Source: Polaribacter haliotis (GTDB lineage Bacteria; Bacteroidota; Bacteroidia; Flavobacteriales; Flavobacteriaceae). From it: a stretch of 64,000 nt of DNA. Below are positions 16,766 to 26,499 of this stretch, piece after piece. Every line of letters starts with the position of its first letter. Within the stretch, counting starts at the first letter, position 1. Below the pieces are notes generated by a model. That model made no database searches, had not been told where the DNA came from, and saw only the letters and a program-made list of their open reading frames with translations. The position numbers and the translations under genes are program-made. The stretch is taken from assembly GCF_014784055.1 (NCBI RefSeq), contig NZ_CP061813.1:2614001-2678000 (forward strand). Direction: 5' to 3'.

Positions 16766-18685
16766 TTATTGAGTTGGAATTTTAAGAATCACTTTTGTTC
16801 CCAAAGAATTTTCTTCTCTATCTAACAAATCGTTAAAATTGATACTAAATGGATTTTTAAAGTCTTTTATAAAGTTATTTAGACGCTCAATAGTTAATTC
16901 TATACCAATAGACTTTCGCTGAATTACTTTATTTGATTTTATTTTTGCGGATGCTTTTCTACCAATTCCATTGTCTTCTATATCTATTTGAATAAAATTA
17001 TTAGAGAGTTTTTTAACGGATAAACTAATTTTTTTATCTCCTTTTTTAGAGGATAAACCATGCCAAAGTGCATTTTCTAAAAAAGGTTGTAAAACCAAAG
17101 GTGGTACTTTTATTTCAGACAAATTTAAACTTTCATCTACTTGAATATTGTAGCTGATTTCATTGGAAAAACGGATGTTTTCGATGTTCATATACAAATC
17201 CATCGTTTCTAATTCTTCTTGTAAAGTAACTTCTTTTAACGCAGAAGATTCTAATATTTTACGAATTAGTTTCGAGAATTTATTCAAATAATGAACCGCG
17301 TTTTTCTGCTCGTTATTTATAATATAATGTTTGATAGAATTTAGCGCATTAAAAATAAAATGCGGATTCATTTGTGTGCGTAAAACGTCTTGTTCTAAGG
17401 TTAAAATTTTCTTTTCATTTTCAAACAAACGTTGTCTGTACAAAAAGTACAGAATGGCTAAAAATAGCAGGAGTGTAACAAAGGCAATAATCCAAAAATT
17501 TCTATTTTTAACAAGTTGTAACTGTGCAATTTCATTTTGTTTTGCTAAATTTTTAAGCTGATTGGTTTTGCGTTCACTATCATATTTTATAATAATGTCA
17601 TTTACATACTTACTCGTTTTATCATTTAGCAACTCATTAGAAATACTCGTGTATTTTTTATAATATTTGAGTGCTTCTTGGTAATTTCCAGTAAGCTGAT
17701 TATACTCAGAATAATTCGTGTAAATTTCAGTTAAAGCAGTTTTGTAATTTCTTTTTTCAGCAATTTCTAAGCTAATTTTAAAATGTTCTTTTGCTTTTGC
17801 ATAATTTTTTGTTTTTGTGGCTACCCAACCCAAATTGTTATTAATTAAAGCAATGTAATATTGGTTTTTTACACTTTTTGCAATAGGAACTGCCTCCTCT
17901 AAAAATTCTTTAGCTTTCGAATAATCTCCTTTTTTAATATGCAATTTTCCCAGCCTATTATAGCAAATCATGCGTCCATAATGGTTATTAATACTTTTGT
18001 CTATGGTTAAGGCTTTTTGGGTATATAATATCGCCAAGTCTAAACTATCTTGCGCTTCTTTTACTTTGGCAATATTTTCGTTATTTATAGAAAGCGACCA
18101 TTTATTACCAGATTTTTCAGCAATTTCTATCGCTTTTTTAAAACTGTTTTCAGCCAAACTGTATTGCTCTAAAAGAATGTAAATGTTTCCAATACTGTTG
18201 TAAGAAACTTCCATACTTCTTAACACTCCAGAATTAGGTTTCTCTATTTTCTCGGCAATTTCTAAAGCTTTTTTATTGTAATCGATGGCAGAAGTATAAA
18301 TATTTTTTCTTCGATAATCTACACCCAACATATTTAAACTAAAAATTTTAAACTCTTCATTATCTGCTACTTCTAAAGCTTTTTCGTGGGTTTCTACTGC
18401 TTTATCGTATTTAGAATATTTTCTATAAATATTACCCAATTTAATGTATTCGTAAGCCAAACCATTTTTATAGTTGGCAACTATAAAATTTTCGATAATG
18501 CTTTTCACCTTTACAGAATCTCTCTGAAAAGGCTTCAAAATTTTATCTATTTCTTTGTATGTATTTGGCTTTGTTTGTAGAATACTATCTACACTTTGGG
18601 CTAAAGTCTTTTTATTATTTTGTGAAAATAAAGAAATTGAAAAACCAAATAGGATCAATAGAAGAAGTTGCTTTTTTAGCATCAT
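16766..18685 (-). CDS. TPR-containing sensor histidine kinase
   Basis: A 639-residue kinase. After a signal peptide (LLLLILFGFSISLFSQ) come about seven to eight tetratricopeptide repeats in the periplasm (residues about 60-370; for example KYDKAVETHEKALEVAD and NYAKAKEHFKISLEIAE). One membrane segment (FWIIAFVTLLLFLAILYFLY, about 395-415) leads to the cytosolic His_kinase motif MNPHFIFNALNSIKHYI and a HATPase with PFLENALWHG. The gene is 6 nt from the response-regulator stop and 2 nt from the second kinase. TPRs suggest that the input is a protein or peptide contact; the signal is unknown. Confidence 0.92.
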   Translation of the reverse strand: MMLKKQLLLLILFGFSISLFSQNNKKTLAQSVDSILQTKPNTYKEIDKILKPFQRDSVKVKSIIENFIVANYKNGLAYEYIKLGNIYRKYSKYDKAVETHEKALEVADNEEFKIFSLNMLGVDYRRKNIYTSAIDYNKKALEIAEKIEKPNSGVLRSMEVSYNSIGNIYILLEQYSLAENSFKKAIEIAEKSGNKWSLSINNENIAKVKEAQDSLDLAILYTQKALTIDKSINNHYGRMICYNRLGKLHIKKGDYSKAKEFLEEAVPIAKSVKNQYYIALINNNLGWVATKTKNYAKAKEHFKISLEIAEKRNYKTALTEIYTNYSEYNQLTGNYQEALKYYKKYTSISNELLNDKTSKYVNDIIIKYDSERKTNQLKNLAKQNEIAQLQLVKNRNFWIIAFVTLLLFLAILYFLYRQRLFENEKKILTLEQDVLRTQMNPHFIFNALNSIKHYIINNEQKNAVHYLNKFSKLIRKILESSALKEVTLQEELETMDLYMNIENIRFSNEISYNIQVDESLNLSEIKVPPLVLQPFLENALWHGLSSKKGDKKISLSVKKLSNNFIQIDIEDNGIGRKASAKIKSNKVIQRKSIGIELTIERLNNFIKDFKNPFSINFNDLLDREENSLGTKVILKIPTQ

Positions 18686-18691
18686 AAATAA

Positions 18692-19426
18692 TTATATTTT
18701 TTTAAGAAAAGCAGATTTTTTTTGTCGCGAAACAGGAATTTTAGCATTGTTTTCCAAAACCACATAACCATCTGTCTTTAAAAATTCTTTTATTTTATGA
18801 AGATTGATAATGTAAGAGTTATGAATCCTAAAAAATTGGTCTGTAGGTAATAATTCGTCAATTTCTTTCAACTTCTTTGTAACTACAATTTTCTTGTTAT
18901 CAGCTAAAAATAATGTAGAATAATTTCCATCTGAAGCCACATAAAAAATATCTTTCGGTTCTAAGAAAACCAATTTTCCATCGGTATTAATGGTTATTTT
19001 TTTATGATTCAGTTTTTTGTTGAATTTCAATAAAATATCTTCAAATTTATCTGCTGTAAACCCTTTTTCGTTGTGTTTTTTAATTTTTGCAATGGTTTCT
19101 TGTAAATCGTCTGTGTCTATAGGTTTTAACAAATAATCTATAGCTTCTTTCTTTAATGCAGTAATGGCATATTCGCTGTATGCAGTAGTAATTACAACTG
19201 CAAAATCTTTTTTATCGAGCTTTCCTAAAAACTGAAAACCATCCATAGTTGGCATTTCTATGTCTAAAAAAAGACAATCTATTTCCGAAGAATTTAAATA
19301 AGGAATTGCCTTTTCTGGCTCCGTAAAAGTTGCAATAACTTCCAGTTCATCTTCAAAATTAGACAATTCCCAAGTAAGGCCTTTTATGGCTTTGGGTTCG
19401 TCGTCTATAATTACAGCTCTAATCAT
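18692..19426 (-). CDS. LytTR-family response regulator
   Basis: A 244-residue DNA-binding regulator. The receiver has the acidic pair D8-D9 (IIDDEP), the phospho-acceptor D55 (FLDIEMP), the conserved Thr in VITTAYS and the Lys in LLKPID. A C-terminal LytTR domain (about 145-244) ends FFRIHNSYIINLHKIKEF and IPVSRQKK. A frame six codons longer exists, but MIRAVIIDDEP fits the family start, and a -7 box at 19442-19449 would lie within the longer leader. It heads the unit with two kinases, and the divergent neighbour is an operon of exported proteins, a plausible target. Confidence 0.93.
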   Translation of the reverse strand: MIRAVIIDDEPKAIKGLTWELSNFEDELEVIATFTEPEKAIPYLNSSEIDCLFLDIEMPTMDGFQFLGKLDKKDFAVVITTAYSEYAITALKKEAIDYLLKPIDTDDLQETIAKIKKHNEKGFTADKFEDILLKFNKKLNHKKITINTDGKLVFLEPKDIFYVASDGNYSTLFLADNKKIVVTKKLKEIDELLPTDQFFRIHNSYIINLHKIKEFLKTDGYVVLENNAKIPVSRQKKSAFLKKI

Positions 19427-19441
19427 GGTTGTCAATTTTAT

Positions 19442-19449
19442 CAAAGTTA
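19442..19449 (-). promoter_or_regulatory. -7 promoter element of the LytTR regulator-kinase operon
   Basis: The minus strand reads TAACTTTG (TAnnTTTG), 15 nt before the start at 19426. The rest of the 231-nt divergent gap to 19657 is AT-rich; I could not define LytTR binding repeats in it. Confidence 0.5.
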
Positions 19450-19657
19450 AAATTTATTTATCAAACCTTCTTTACAGATGTACAAATTGTTCTTTATCGA
19501 TTATAAAAAGGTATTAATAGCTTGTAAATGGTATGTTTTGCTATGCTTCTCATCAATAACCATTTATACAGAATTTTAAGCCAGTTATACATTTAGCTAT
19601 CATTTTCAGGCATTTATCAGCAATATTTGTGGAAGGAAAAATTAAAAAATAGTTATT

Positions 19658-20911
19658 ATGAAACTCATTAAAAACATTTTTGTATTCATTTTTGTCTTTT
19701 CAATATCTGGAAATGTTCAAGCGCAATTTTGGAAAAAATTAAAGAAAAAAGCGGAAGAAAAAATATCGAATATTGAAGATAAGGTAATAGACAATTTAGA
19801 TAAAAAAACCGACAAGAAAATAGATGAAACGATTGATGGAAAAAAGAAAAAACAAATAGAACCATCTACTGAATTGCCAAAATTTAAAGGAGGTTCATCA
19901 GTTTTAATGTTAATGAATGAGGGTTACGAATTCCAAACAGAAGACATTATAATATCTGTTTATGGGAAGTTTACAAAAGACAATTTATCGAGTTCTGTAA
20001 AAACGTATAACGAAGATAGAGTTATAAAACCTGTAGATGCATATCCAGAAGGTTTTGCGTTGGCTTACAACAAAAACGGATTTCTAAATCCGGAGAATGG
20101 GCAAATTATAATCCATCATGCAGATAGTACAAAAGTTGTTTTTTCATTAAAAGGAACTTGGGGTTTTGGAGAAGATAAAAAACCAATTAACGCCTCTTAT
20201 GTGAGTTTAAATGTTTCGAAAATTAATGATGTTCGAAAAACGGATTTTAAAAGAGAAACGAATAGAAATCAGCAAAATTCATCTGAAAATAATAGTAATT
20301 CTAACAACTTATTTAAAGGTTCTGATAATTCTTCCATAGAAATTCCAGATACGTTTTCTTTTACCTCAAGCTTAGAAATAGAAATGACGTCCAGTGAGAG
20401 TGATGCTGTAAAAATGGAATTTTTGCTAGGAGATTATAAAGATATCTATGCCATGTCTATTGCTTCTGAAGAAATGGGCGAAAATGGCGCTGTTTATAAT
20501 GTAATAACACCAAAAAGCATTACCATGTTTATGGATGTTTCAGGTATGAAAATAAAAAAGTCGGTTGCTCAGGAGAAATTTTCTCAAGCAAATTTTGGTG
20601 ATAAAATGCCAGAAAATCCACAGAATGTTCAAAAAACGGGTGCTACAAAAAACATTTTAGGTTATACCTGTTACGAATATAAATATGAAAATGATGGCGG
20701 TTTTGTTAGTGTTTGGGCAACCAAAGATTTCCCAAAAATGACAAAAAATATAAATATGTTAGGCATGTTTGAAGGTAGTCCAATAGAAGGTTTTGTATTA
20801 GAAATAGATATGAAATCTAAAAATGAAACGATAAATATGAGGGCTGTAAAATTCAACAAAAATAAAAATGTTACGATAAATACATCAGCATATAAATCTA
20901 TGGGATTTTAA
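19658..20911 (+). CDS. Exported DUF4412-like protein
   Basis: A 417-residue secreted protein with signal peptide IFVFIFVFSISGNVQAQ. After it comes a highly charged Lys/Glu/Asp helical stretch (residues about 25-70), then a beta-rich region, a Ser/Asn-rich linker around 205-225 and a C-terminal DUF4412-like domain (TSSLEIEMTSSESDAVKMEF through GFVLEIDMK). No T9SS tail is visible, so it probably stays periplasmic. It opens an operon with two T9SS cargo genes (12 nt to the next) and is divergent from the two-component unit. Function unknown. Confidence 0.75.
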   Translation: MKLIKNIFVFIFVFSISGNVQAQFWKKLKKKAEEKISNIEDKVIDNLDKKTDKKIDETIDGKKKKQIEPSTELPKFKGGSSVLMLMNEGYEFQTEDIIISVYGKFTKDNLSSSVKTYNEDRVIKPVDAYPEGFALAYNKNGFLNPENGQIIIHHADSTKVVFSLKGTWGFGEDKKPINASYVSLNVSKINDVRKTDFKRETNRNQQNSSENNSNSNNLFKGSDNSSIEIPDTFSFTSSLEIEMTSSESDAVKMEFLLGDYKDIYAMSIASEEMGENGAVYNVITPKSITMFMDVSGMKIKKSVAQEKFSQANFGDKMPENPQNVQKTGATKNILGYTCYEYKYENDGGFVSVWATKDFPKMTKNINMLGMFEGSPIEGFVLEIDMKSKNETINMRAVKFNKNKNVTINTSAYKSMGF

Positions 20912-20923
20912 AAAACTAATACT

Positions 20924-23152
20924 ATGAAAACAAAATTACTACTCTATTTTTTATTGATCGGTTTTGGTGTAAATGCCCAACTTCGGTTGATAAAACAAAC
21001 GCAAAATAATGGCTCTAAAAGCCCAACAATTAATGGTGTAAAAACAGTAGATAACGATATTTTATTATCTATGGCAGAAGATTTTTCGCCTTATTCACAA
21101 AGTGTTTTTGTAAGTGGAGGTTCAAGTGAAACTACTTATAAGGTTTCTGGTTTAAACAATTTAATTTATCGATTTACAGATATTTCAAAAAAACCGAATT
21201 CGAAAAATAACGATGTTTTTTTATATGATAATACTTCCAATGACAACAAAATTTACAGAATAAATAACCAAAGAACCCAAGCAAGTCTTGTTGCAAGTGC
21301 AGACAATAAAAGCGGTCTAATTAGAACGTCTAACAACAAAATTGTAAAACATAGTAAGGTTTATTATGCTTCTTACACAGAAAATTTTAAAACCTATCCT
21401 GCAGGTTATAATTTTTTTATAGATATTTTTAATGCAGATGGTAATTTAGAGACCTCTTATACTTTCGATGGAAATACAGGATATTACCAAAATACAGAAG
21501 ATAACAACAGTTTAACAAGAATAGACGATATATTTTTTTGGAAAGGAAAGTATTATTTTATTGGAAGTAATACCCAAAATAGAGTAGATATTTACTATTT
21601 CGATAATCTTCGTTCTTACAAAATAACAAAACTTTATGTTAGTGGAAATTCTAATTTTTCTGTAAACCCAGATTCTATAATTCTAGAAGAAGATTACATT
21701 TATTTTAGAGGTTTATATAGAACTTGGAAAGTGAACGATACAGAAGGAAATTACGAAGAACATGGAAGAGAAATTTGTTATTCGGATGGTAGTTTTACTT
21801 TTGGTTCTAATCAAACAGAAATCCCACTTTTCTTTTCGAGTAAACCATCAGAAACCCAAGTTTACGATGGCTCAAGAGGTTATAGAGCAAAAGACACAAA
21901 TACAGGTTATGCAGATTCTACTCCCATTAAATTGGTTGGAGGAAATTTAATTTACAGAGACAATACCAACAAAACCTTAAATTTAATTGCTTCAGATAAT
22001 ATCTTACATAATTTAGTTTCCTTAACCAGAGATTCAGACGAATATTTCTTCTACAATAACAAGCTTTATTATTTCACTTACGAAATTGGTACAGAAAGGG
22101 TAGATTATATGTATGAATTTGATGGAAATCCATTCAATATTAAAAAATATATGATTCCAGCGAATTATACAGGTCATGTTTTTAGAGTAGGTTTAGGTAT
22201 AATGTTCGATGTTTCCAAAGCAGAAAACAAGGTTTTTATAGTAGGAAATTATTATGAAGAATTCAGCAAACAAACACCAGCAATTATTTCTTTCGATTTT
22301 GCAACAGCACAATTTTCTGAAGAAAAAACGTTCGATAATAACGAAGTTTCAAACTCATTAAAAAACCTTAAAAGATTTAACAATGGTTTTGTTTTTACAG
22401 ATTTAGATAAGGCTTATAGTTACAATGTAGAAATTAGAACAAAGGTAATTACACCAAATCCGAATGGGAATAAAAATGCTATTGCTAAAAAAAATTCAGA
22501 AGAATTAACATATAATGGAATTTCTTATAATATAGATTTTTCTTCGTCTAATTTACCTGCCAACGAAAAGTTGAAATTACAAATCTTAGACAGTACAAGT
22601 TTCCATTTTAAAACTGAAATTAATTCTCTTCCAGACAATAGTTTTGCAAAAACATATTACAACATTACATCTTTAAACGATTCTGCACACGAAAGTACTT
22701 TAACAATTTCTTACAATAATGCAGATTTTTTAACTCCAATTACCAAAGAATCAGATGTTTCTTTACAAGCCTTCGAAAATGGAAATTGGGTAGATTTAGG
22801 AGATTTCACAGTAGATTTGGCGAACAAAAAAATTACACTTGCACATAATTTTAAAGCGAATTCAGCGCTTTTTATTAAAAATTCCGCGGTTTTAAATGTC
22901 GATAATTTTGAGATTTCAAATGCAAATGTAACAGTGTTTCCAAATCCATCATCATCAATTATAAATATTCAATTTAAGAATAACGAGACTATAAAATCAC
23001 TCGAAATTTATAATATAAGAGGTCAAAAAATGGATTGCAAAGTTGATAATAAAACGGATGTCATCCATATTTATAACCTTTCTAAAGGAGTATATATTTT
23101 AAAAATTAAAGGAGAAAAAGCAAACTATTCAAAAAGAATAATAAAAAACTAA
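20924..23152 (+). CDS. T9SS type A sorting domain-containing secreted protein
   Basis: A 742-residue secreted protein with signal peptide MKTKLLLYFLLIGFGVNAQ. The middle (about 30-500) contains repeated aromatic blocks such as DIFFWKGKYYFIGSN and YFYNNKLYYFTYEIG, like beta-propeller or kelch-type surface proteins. A C-terminal sorting domain of about 75 residues begins VTVFPNPSSSIINIQF and ends SKGVYILKIKG, the T9SS type A tail. Export would use the SprA channel encoded later in the window. It is the middle gene of a three-gene operon, 4 nt from the next gene, and no enzyme motif is visible. Confidence 0.82.
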   Translation: MKTKLLLYFLLIGFGVNAQLRLIKQTQNNGSKSPTINGVKTVDNDILLSMAEDFSPYSQSVFVSGGSSETTYKVSGLNNLIYRFTDISKKPNSKNNDVFLYDNTSNDNKIYRINNQRTQASLVASADNKSGLIRTSNNKIVKHSKVYYASYTENFKTYPAGYNFFIDIFNADGNLETSYTFDGNTGYYQNTEDNNSLTRIDDIFFWKGKYYFIGSNTQNRVDIYYFDNLRSYKITKLYVSGNSNFSVNPDSIILEEDYIYFRGLYRTWKVNDTEGNYEEHGREICYSDGSFTFGSNQTEIPLFFSSKPSETQVYDGSRGYRAKDTNTGYADSTPIKLVGGNLIYRDNTNKTLNLIASDNILHNLVSLTRDSDEYFFYNNKLYYFTYEIGTERVDYMYEFDGNPFNIKKYMIPANYTGHVFRVGLGIMFDVSKAENKVFIVGNYYEEFSKQTPAIISFDFATAQFSEEKTFDNNEVSNSLKNLKRFNNGFVFTDLDKAYSYNVEIRTKVITPNPNGNKNAIAKKNSEELTYNGISYNIDFSSSNLPANEKLKLQILDSTSFHFKTEINSLPDNSFAKTYYNITSLNDSAHESTLTISYNNADFLTPITKESDVSLQAFENGNWVDLGDFTVDLANKKITLAHNFKANSALFIKNSAVLNVDNFEISNANVTVFPNPSSSIINIQFKNNETIKSLEIYNIRGQKMDCKVDNKTDVIHIYNLSKGVYILKIKGEKANYSKRIIKN

Positions 23153-23156
23153 AACT

Positions 23157-25613
23157 ATGAAAACAAAATTACTAATTGCGCTATTTTTTGTGAGCATACA
23201 AATTATAAATGCACAAAGCACAACTTCGATACCAGATGTAAAATTTGAAGAATATTTAATTCAAGTTCATATAGATTCTGATGGTGAGGTTAATGGTAAA
23301 GTTTTAAATTCTGATATTAATAATATTGAAGTTTTATATTTAAGTAATCATGAAGGCATTACTAATTTATCAGGAATAGGAGGTTTTTCTTCATTAAAAA
23401 CTTTAAGCCTTCAATATAATTACATAGCAAATGTAGATCTAAGTAATAATGCAAATTTAGAAGTACTTTCTATAAGTAATACACAAACTTCGACTGTAAA
23501 TATTTCTCAAAATTTAAAATTGAAAACCTTTAGATTTTATGATGAATTTGAGTCACTAACTTCGTTAAACCTTACAAAAAATGTAAATTTAACCCATGTA
23601 AATGTTTCTAATACAAAATTAACAACCATTGATGTTTCTAAAAATATTAATTTAATAGAAGTACTTTTTTATGGAAACAAGCTAACAACTTTAGATGTCT
23701 CAAAAAACACAAAGTTAGTTGAGTTAGATGTTCAGAAAAACCAACTAACGAATTTAGATATTTCTAAATTAACTGATTTAGAAGAGTTATATATTTACGA
23801 TAATAATCTTACTCAATTAGACCTTTCTAATAATACAAAACTTACGCATTTAGATGTTCAAAATAATAAATTAAGCACAATAGACTTAACTTCCAACACA
23901 AATTTAAGGTTTGTGAGACTGCAAGAAAACGAATTAACTTTTGTAAATATTAAAAACGGAAACAACACAAATATTAGTGTTTTTAGAAGTATAAATAATC
24001 CTGATTTAAAATGTATTAAAGTAGATAATAAAACATTTAGTAACAATAGTTCTAATTGGGGAAAAGATGCAACCAGTAGATTTTCTGAAGAATGTAACCC
24101 ACAAACCTATATTGCAGATTCTAACTTCGAAAATTATTTAGAGTTTAAAGGATTAGGAAATGGAGAAAATAACGACAATTCTGTAGATACTGATAATATT
24201 AAGGACGTAACAATTTTAGATATTAGTGATGAAAACATTGCAGATTTAACAGGAATAGAAGCTTTTGTAAGTCTTACTACTTTAAATGCGAGTTCAAATT
24301 CAATAACCAATATAGATGTATCTAAGAATGTAAATTTAGAGAGTTTAAATATTGCACAAAACCCAACAACAGCAATAGATGTAAGTAAAAACACAAATCT
24401 AACCAACTTAAATGTTTCTGGAAACCAACTTACAAGTTTAAATCTAACCCAAAACACTGCATTAACAGTTTTAGATGCCAAAATAAATAAACTTACAAAT
24501 GTAGATTTAAGTAAAAATACAAAGCTAACAGAACTAAATATTGGTTCTAATAAATTAACCAGTTTAGATCTTTCTAAGCTAGTGAATTTAGAAAGATTAG
24601 ACTGTTTTAGTAGCGAACTTCCAGCGATTGATATTTCTAAAAACAAAAAATTGTATTACGCAGATTTAAGTGGAAACGAATTAGAAAATTTAGATACTTA
24701 TGGAAATATTGCTTTAGGAAGACTTAAAGTAGATTATAATAAATTGAAATATTTAGACTTCCAAAACAACATTAATTTGGTGGAATTAAACGCTTCCTTT
24801 AACGAATTAATTGGCTTGAATTTAAAAAGCGGCAAAAACAATATTCTATTTAATATCGATTTAAAAAACAACGCTAATTTAACTTGTGTAGAAGTAGATA
24901 ATGTTAGTTTCAGTACAAATAACTGGCCAAAAAGAGATGCTCAAACCACATTTTCTACAGATTGTGCTCCAGTGAATGATAATTGTTCCAATGCAATTCC
25001 ATTAACTTTTGGGCAACCAACTCCAGGAGATATTAATAGTGGAAATGCAGCTAATAATGCAACTTGTGTAACAGGAACTGTAATTGCAGATGTTTGGTTT
25101 TCTATAATTGTTCCACAAACAAAAGAATTTAGCATTCAAGGTTCTGCATTTGGTGGCCAACTTAAATTTGCGGTTTACGACGATTGTACTGCAACAAATA
25201 CTTTGGCTTGTGGCGAAAATATTTCTTTAACAAACCTTACAGCTGGAGCTAAATTGTATTTAAAAGTTTGGTTGGAAACAACAGGAAGTAATAAATCTAC
25301 AAATACTGAAAATGGAACTTTTACAATAACAGCCCAAGACACAAGTGTTTTATCTGTCGATAATTTTGCGGAATTTAATAATCAGTTTTTGGTGTATCCA
25401 AATCCAGCAAGTTCAAATTTTACGATTTCTTCAGAAAATTTAAAATTAGAAAACATAGAAATTTATAATCTTTTAGGAAAAAAAGTGTTTCATGAAAAAG
25501 TAAAAAATGAATCTAAAATAGAAATAAATACATCCAATTTTTCAAAAGGAATTTATTTAATAAAAATAAAATCAGAAAATAAAATTATTTCAAAAAAATT
25601 AATAATTAAATAA
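23157..25613 (+). CDS. Leucine-rich-repeat protein with T9SS sorting domain
   Basis: An 818-residue secreted protein with signal peptide MKTKLLIALFFVSIQIINAQ. It has two homologous LRR blocks, about residues 20-310 and 319-600, each opening with an IPDVKFEEYL or IADSNFENYL motif and a short acidic loop. Repeats are about 20-21 residues (for example KLVELDVQKNQLTNLDIS). A pre-peptidase-like domain follows (about 606-725, starting NDNCSNAIPL), then the type A tail YPNPASSNF to SKGIYLIKI. A surface adhesion or protein-binding role is likely. The first 20 nt match the start of the preceding gene. Confidence 0.87.
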   Translation: MKTKLLIALFFVSIQIINAQSTTSIPDVKFEEYLIQVHIDSDGEVNGKVLNSDINNIEVLYLSNHEGITNLSGIGGFSSLKTLSLQYNYIANVDLSNNANLEVLSISNTQTSTVNISQNLKLKTFRFYDEFESLTSLNLTKNVNLTHVNVSNTKLTTIDVSKNINLIEVLFYGNKLTTLDVSKNTKLVELDVQKNQLTNLDISKLTDLEELYIYDNNLTQLDLSNNTKLTHLDVQNNKLSTIDLTSNTNLRFVRLQENELTFVNIKNGNNTNISVFRSINNPDLKCIKVDNKTFSNNSSNWGKDATSRFSEECNPQTYIADSNFENYLEFKGLGNGENNDNSVDTDNIKDVTILDISDENIADLTGIEAFVSLTTLNASSNSITNIDVSKNVNLESLNIAQNPTTAIDVSKNTNLTNLNVSGNQLTSLNLTQNTALTVLDAKINKLTNVDLSKNTKLTELNIGSNKLTSLDLSKLVNLERLDCFSSELPAIDISKNKKLYYADLSGNELENLDTYGNIALGRLKVDYNKLKYLDFQNNINLVELNASFNELIGLNLKSGKNNILFNIDLKNNANLTCVEVDNVSFSTNNWPKRDAQTTFSTDCAPVNDNCSNAIPLTFGQPTPGDINSGNAANNATCVTGTVIADVWFSIIVPQTKEFSIQGSAFGGQLKFAVYDDCTATNTLACGENISLTNLTAGAKLYLKVWLETTGSNKSTNTENGTFTITAQDTSVLSVDNFAEFNNQFLVYPNPASSNFTISSENLKLENIEIYNLLGKKVFHEKVKNESKIEINTSNFSKGIYLIKIKSENKIISKKLIIK

Positions 25614-25627
25614 AAAAGAATAAGTAC

Positions 25628-25660
25628 CAATAAATACATTTTAGGGGTTTGTATTTATTG
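25628..25660 (+). terminator. Upstream hairpin of a double 3' hairpin after the LRR gene
   Basis: CAATAAATAC (25628-25637) pairs perfectly with GTATTTATTG (25651-25660) around a 13-nt loop containing AGGGG. It lies 5 nt before the stronger hairpin at 25665. It has no T run, so it may stabilise the 3' end rather than terminate. Confidence 0.5.
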
Positions 25661-25664
25661 TGTA

Positions 25665-25699
25665 AACAGCATCAAATTAATTTTTGATGCTGTTTTTTT
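25665..25699 (+). terminator. Rho-independent terminator of the T9SS cargo operon
   Basis: AACAGCATCAAA (25665-25676) pairs with TTTGATGCTGTT (25683-25694), 12 bp, followed by seven T. Confidence 0.85.
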
Positions 25700-25750
25700 A
25701 TGGCACGGACTTTGATTTAACAAAGTCTTAACATATAAAACTTTCTAATT

Positions 25751-26491
25751 ATGAAAAACCTAAAAAAACTACCAACCAAACAATTAGAAAAGTTCTCTAA
25801 CATTTTTACTCAGTTAGGACTTGTATTAGTGCTCTTTGTTGTGTACATAACATTAGAACACGAAACCGAAGAAAAGACAGTCGCCATTTTAGCCAATAGC
25901 GAAAGTCGAGTCGTTTATATTCAACCCGATCAAAACGTCGTCTTCCAAAAAGAGGTAAAGGTAAAACAAAAACCTCAAGAGCAGGCTCCACAAAAACTTA
26001 TTCCAGATGAGATCGAAAAAGGAGATAATGATGTTATTGAAAAAGTAGTAGATTTTACTACAGAAGATCCAGTTCTGGTGAATATTGATGATGTTGTTGT
26101 GGCAAAAATTACTGATGATGATCCTATTGTAGAAGATGTTCCATTTATTAATATTGAAGACGCACCAGTTTTCAAAGGTTGTGAAGGTTTATCAAAAGAA
26201 GAAAATAAACTTTGTTTCGATAAAAAAATGAAACAATTTGTGCAACGTAATTTCGATGCTGGTTTGGCAAGCGAATTAGGCTTAAGAGCTGGAAAATATA
26301 AAATCCAGACTCAGTTTTTAATTGATGATAAAGGAAACGTTGTCGATATTAAAATTAGAGCACCTCACAAACAATTGGAAAAAGAAACCAACGATTTAAT
26401 TAAAAAATTACCAAAATTTACGCCAGGAAAACAACGAAACAGACCTGTAAGAGTTCGATACACATTGCCCATCGCTTTTAGTGTAGAATAA
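25751..26491 (+). CDS. Energy transducer TonB
   Basis: A 246-residue TonB that couples proton-motive force to outer-membrane receptors. It has one N-terminal membrane segment (FTQLGLVLVLFVVYITL, about 19-36), a charged Lys/Pro/Gln-rich linker (QKPQEQAPQKL), and a C-terminal TonB domain with the Bacteroidetes form APVFKGCEGL...CF and LPKFTPGKQRNRPVRVRY. The linker is poor in Pro compared with E. coli TonB. It is a monocistronic gene between a strong terminator and its own terminator. A paralog lies at 39974. Confidence 0.88.
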   Translation: MKNLKKLPTKQLEKFSNIFTQLGLVLVLFVVYITLEHETEEKTVAILANSESRVVYIQPDQNVVFQKEVKVKQKPQEQAPQKLIPDEIEKGDNDVIEKVVDFTTEDPVLVNIDDVVVAKITDDDPIVEDVPFINIEDAPVFKGCEGLSKEENKLCFDKKMKQFVQRNFDAGLASELGLRAGKYKIQTQFLIDDKGNVVDIKIRAPHKQLEKETNDLIKKLPKFTPGKQRNRPVRVRYTLPIAFSVE

Positions 26492-26499
26492 AAGATTTT

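Noticed and set aside
24134..24646. A 170-codon minus-strand frame across the LRR gene.
   Set aside because: It arises from the regular LRR codon pattern in antisense; the plus-strand protein is clear.
23400..24850. Regularly spaced similar DNA segments suggesting a CRISPR-like or tandem repeat array.
   Set aside because: They are the coding of LRR motifs with a period of about 60-63 nt and continuous reading frame, not identical repeats with unique spacers.
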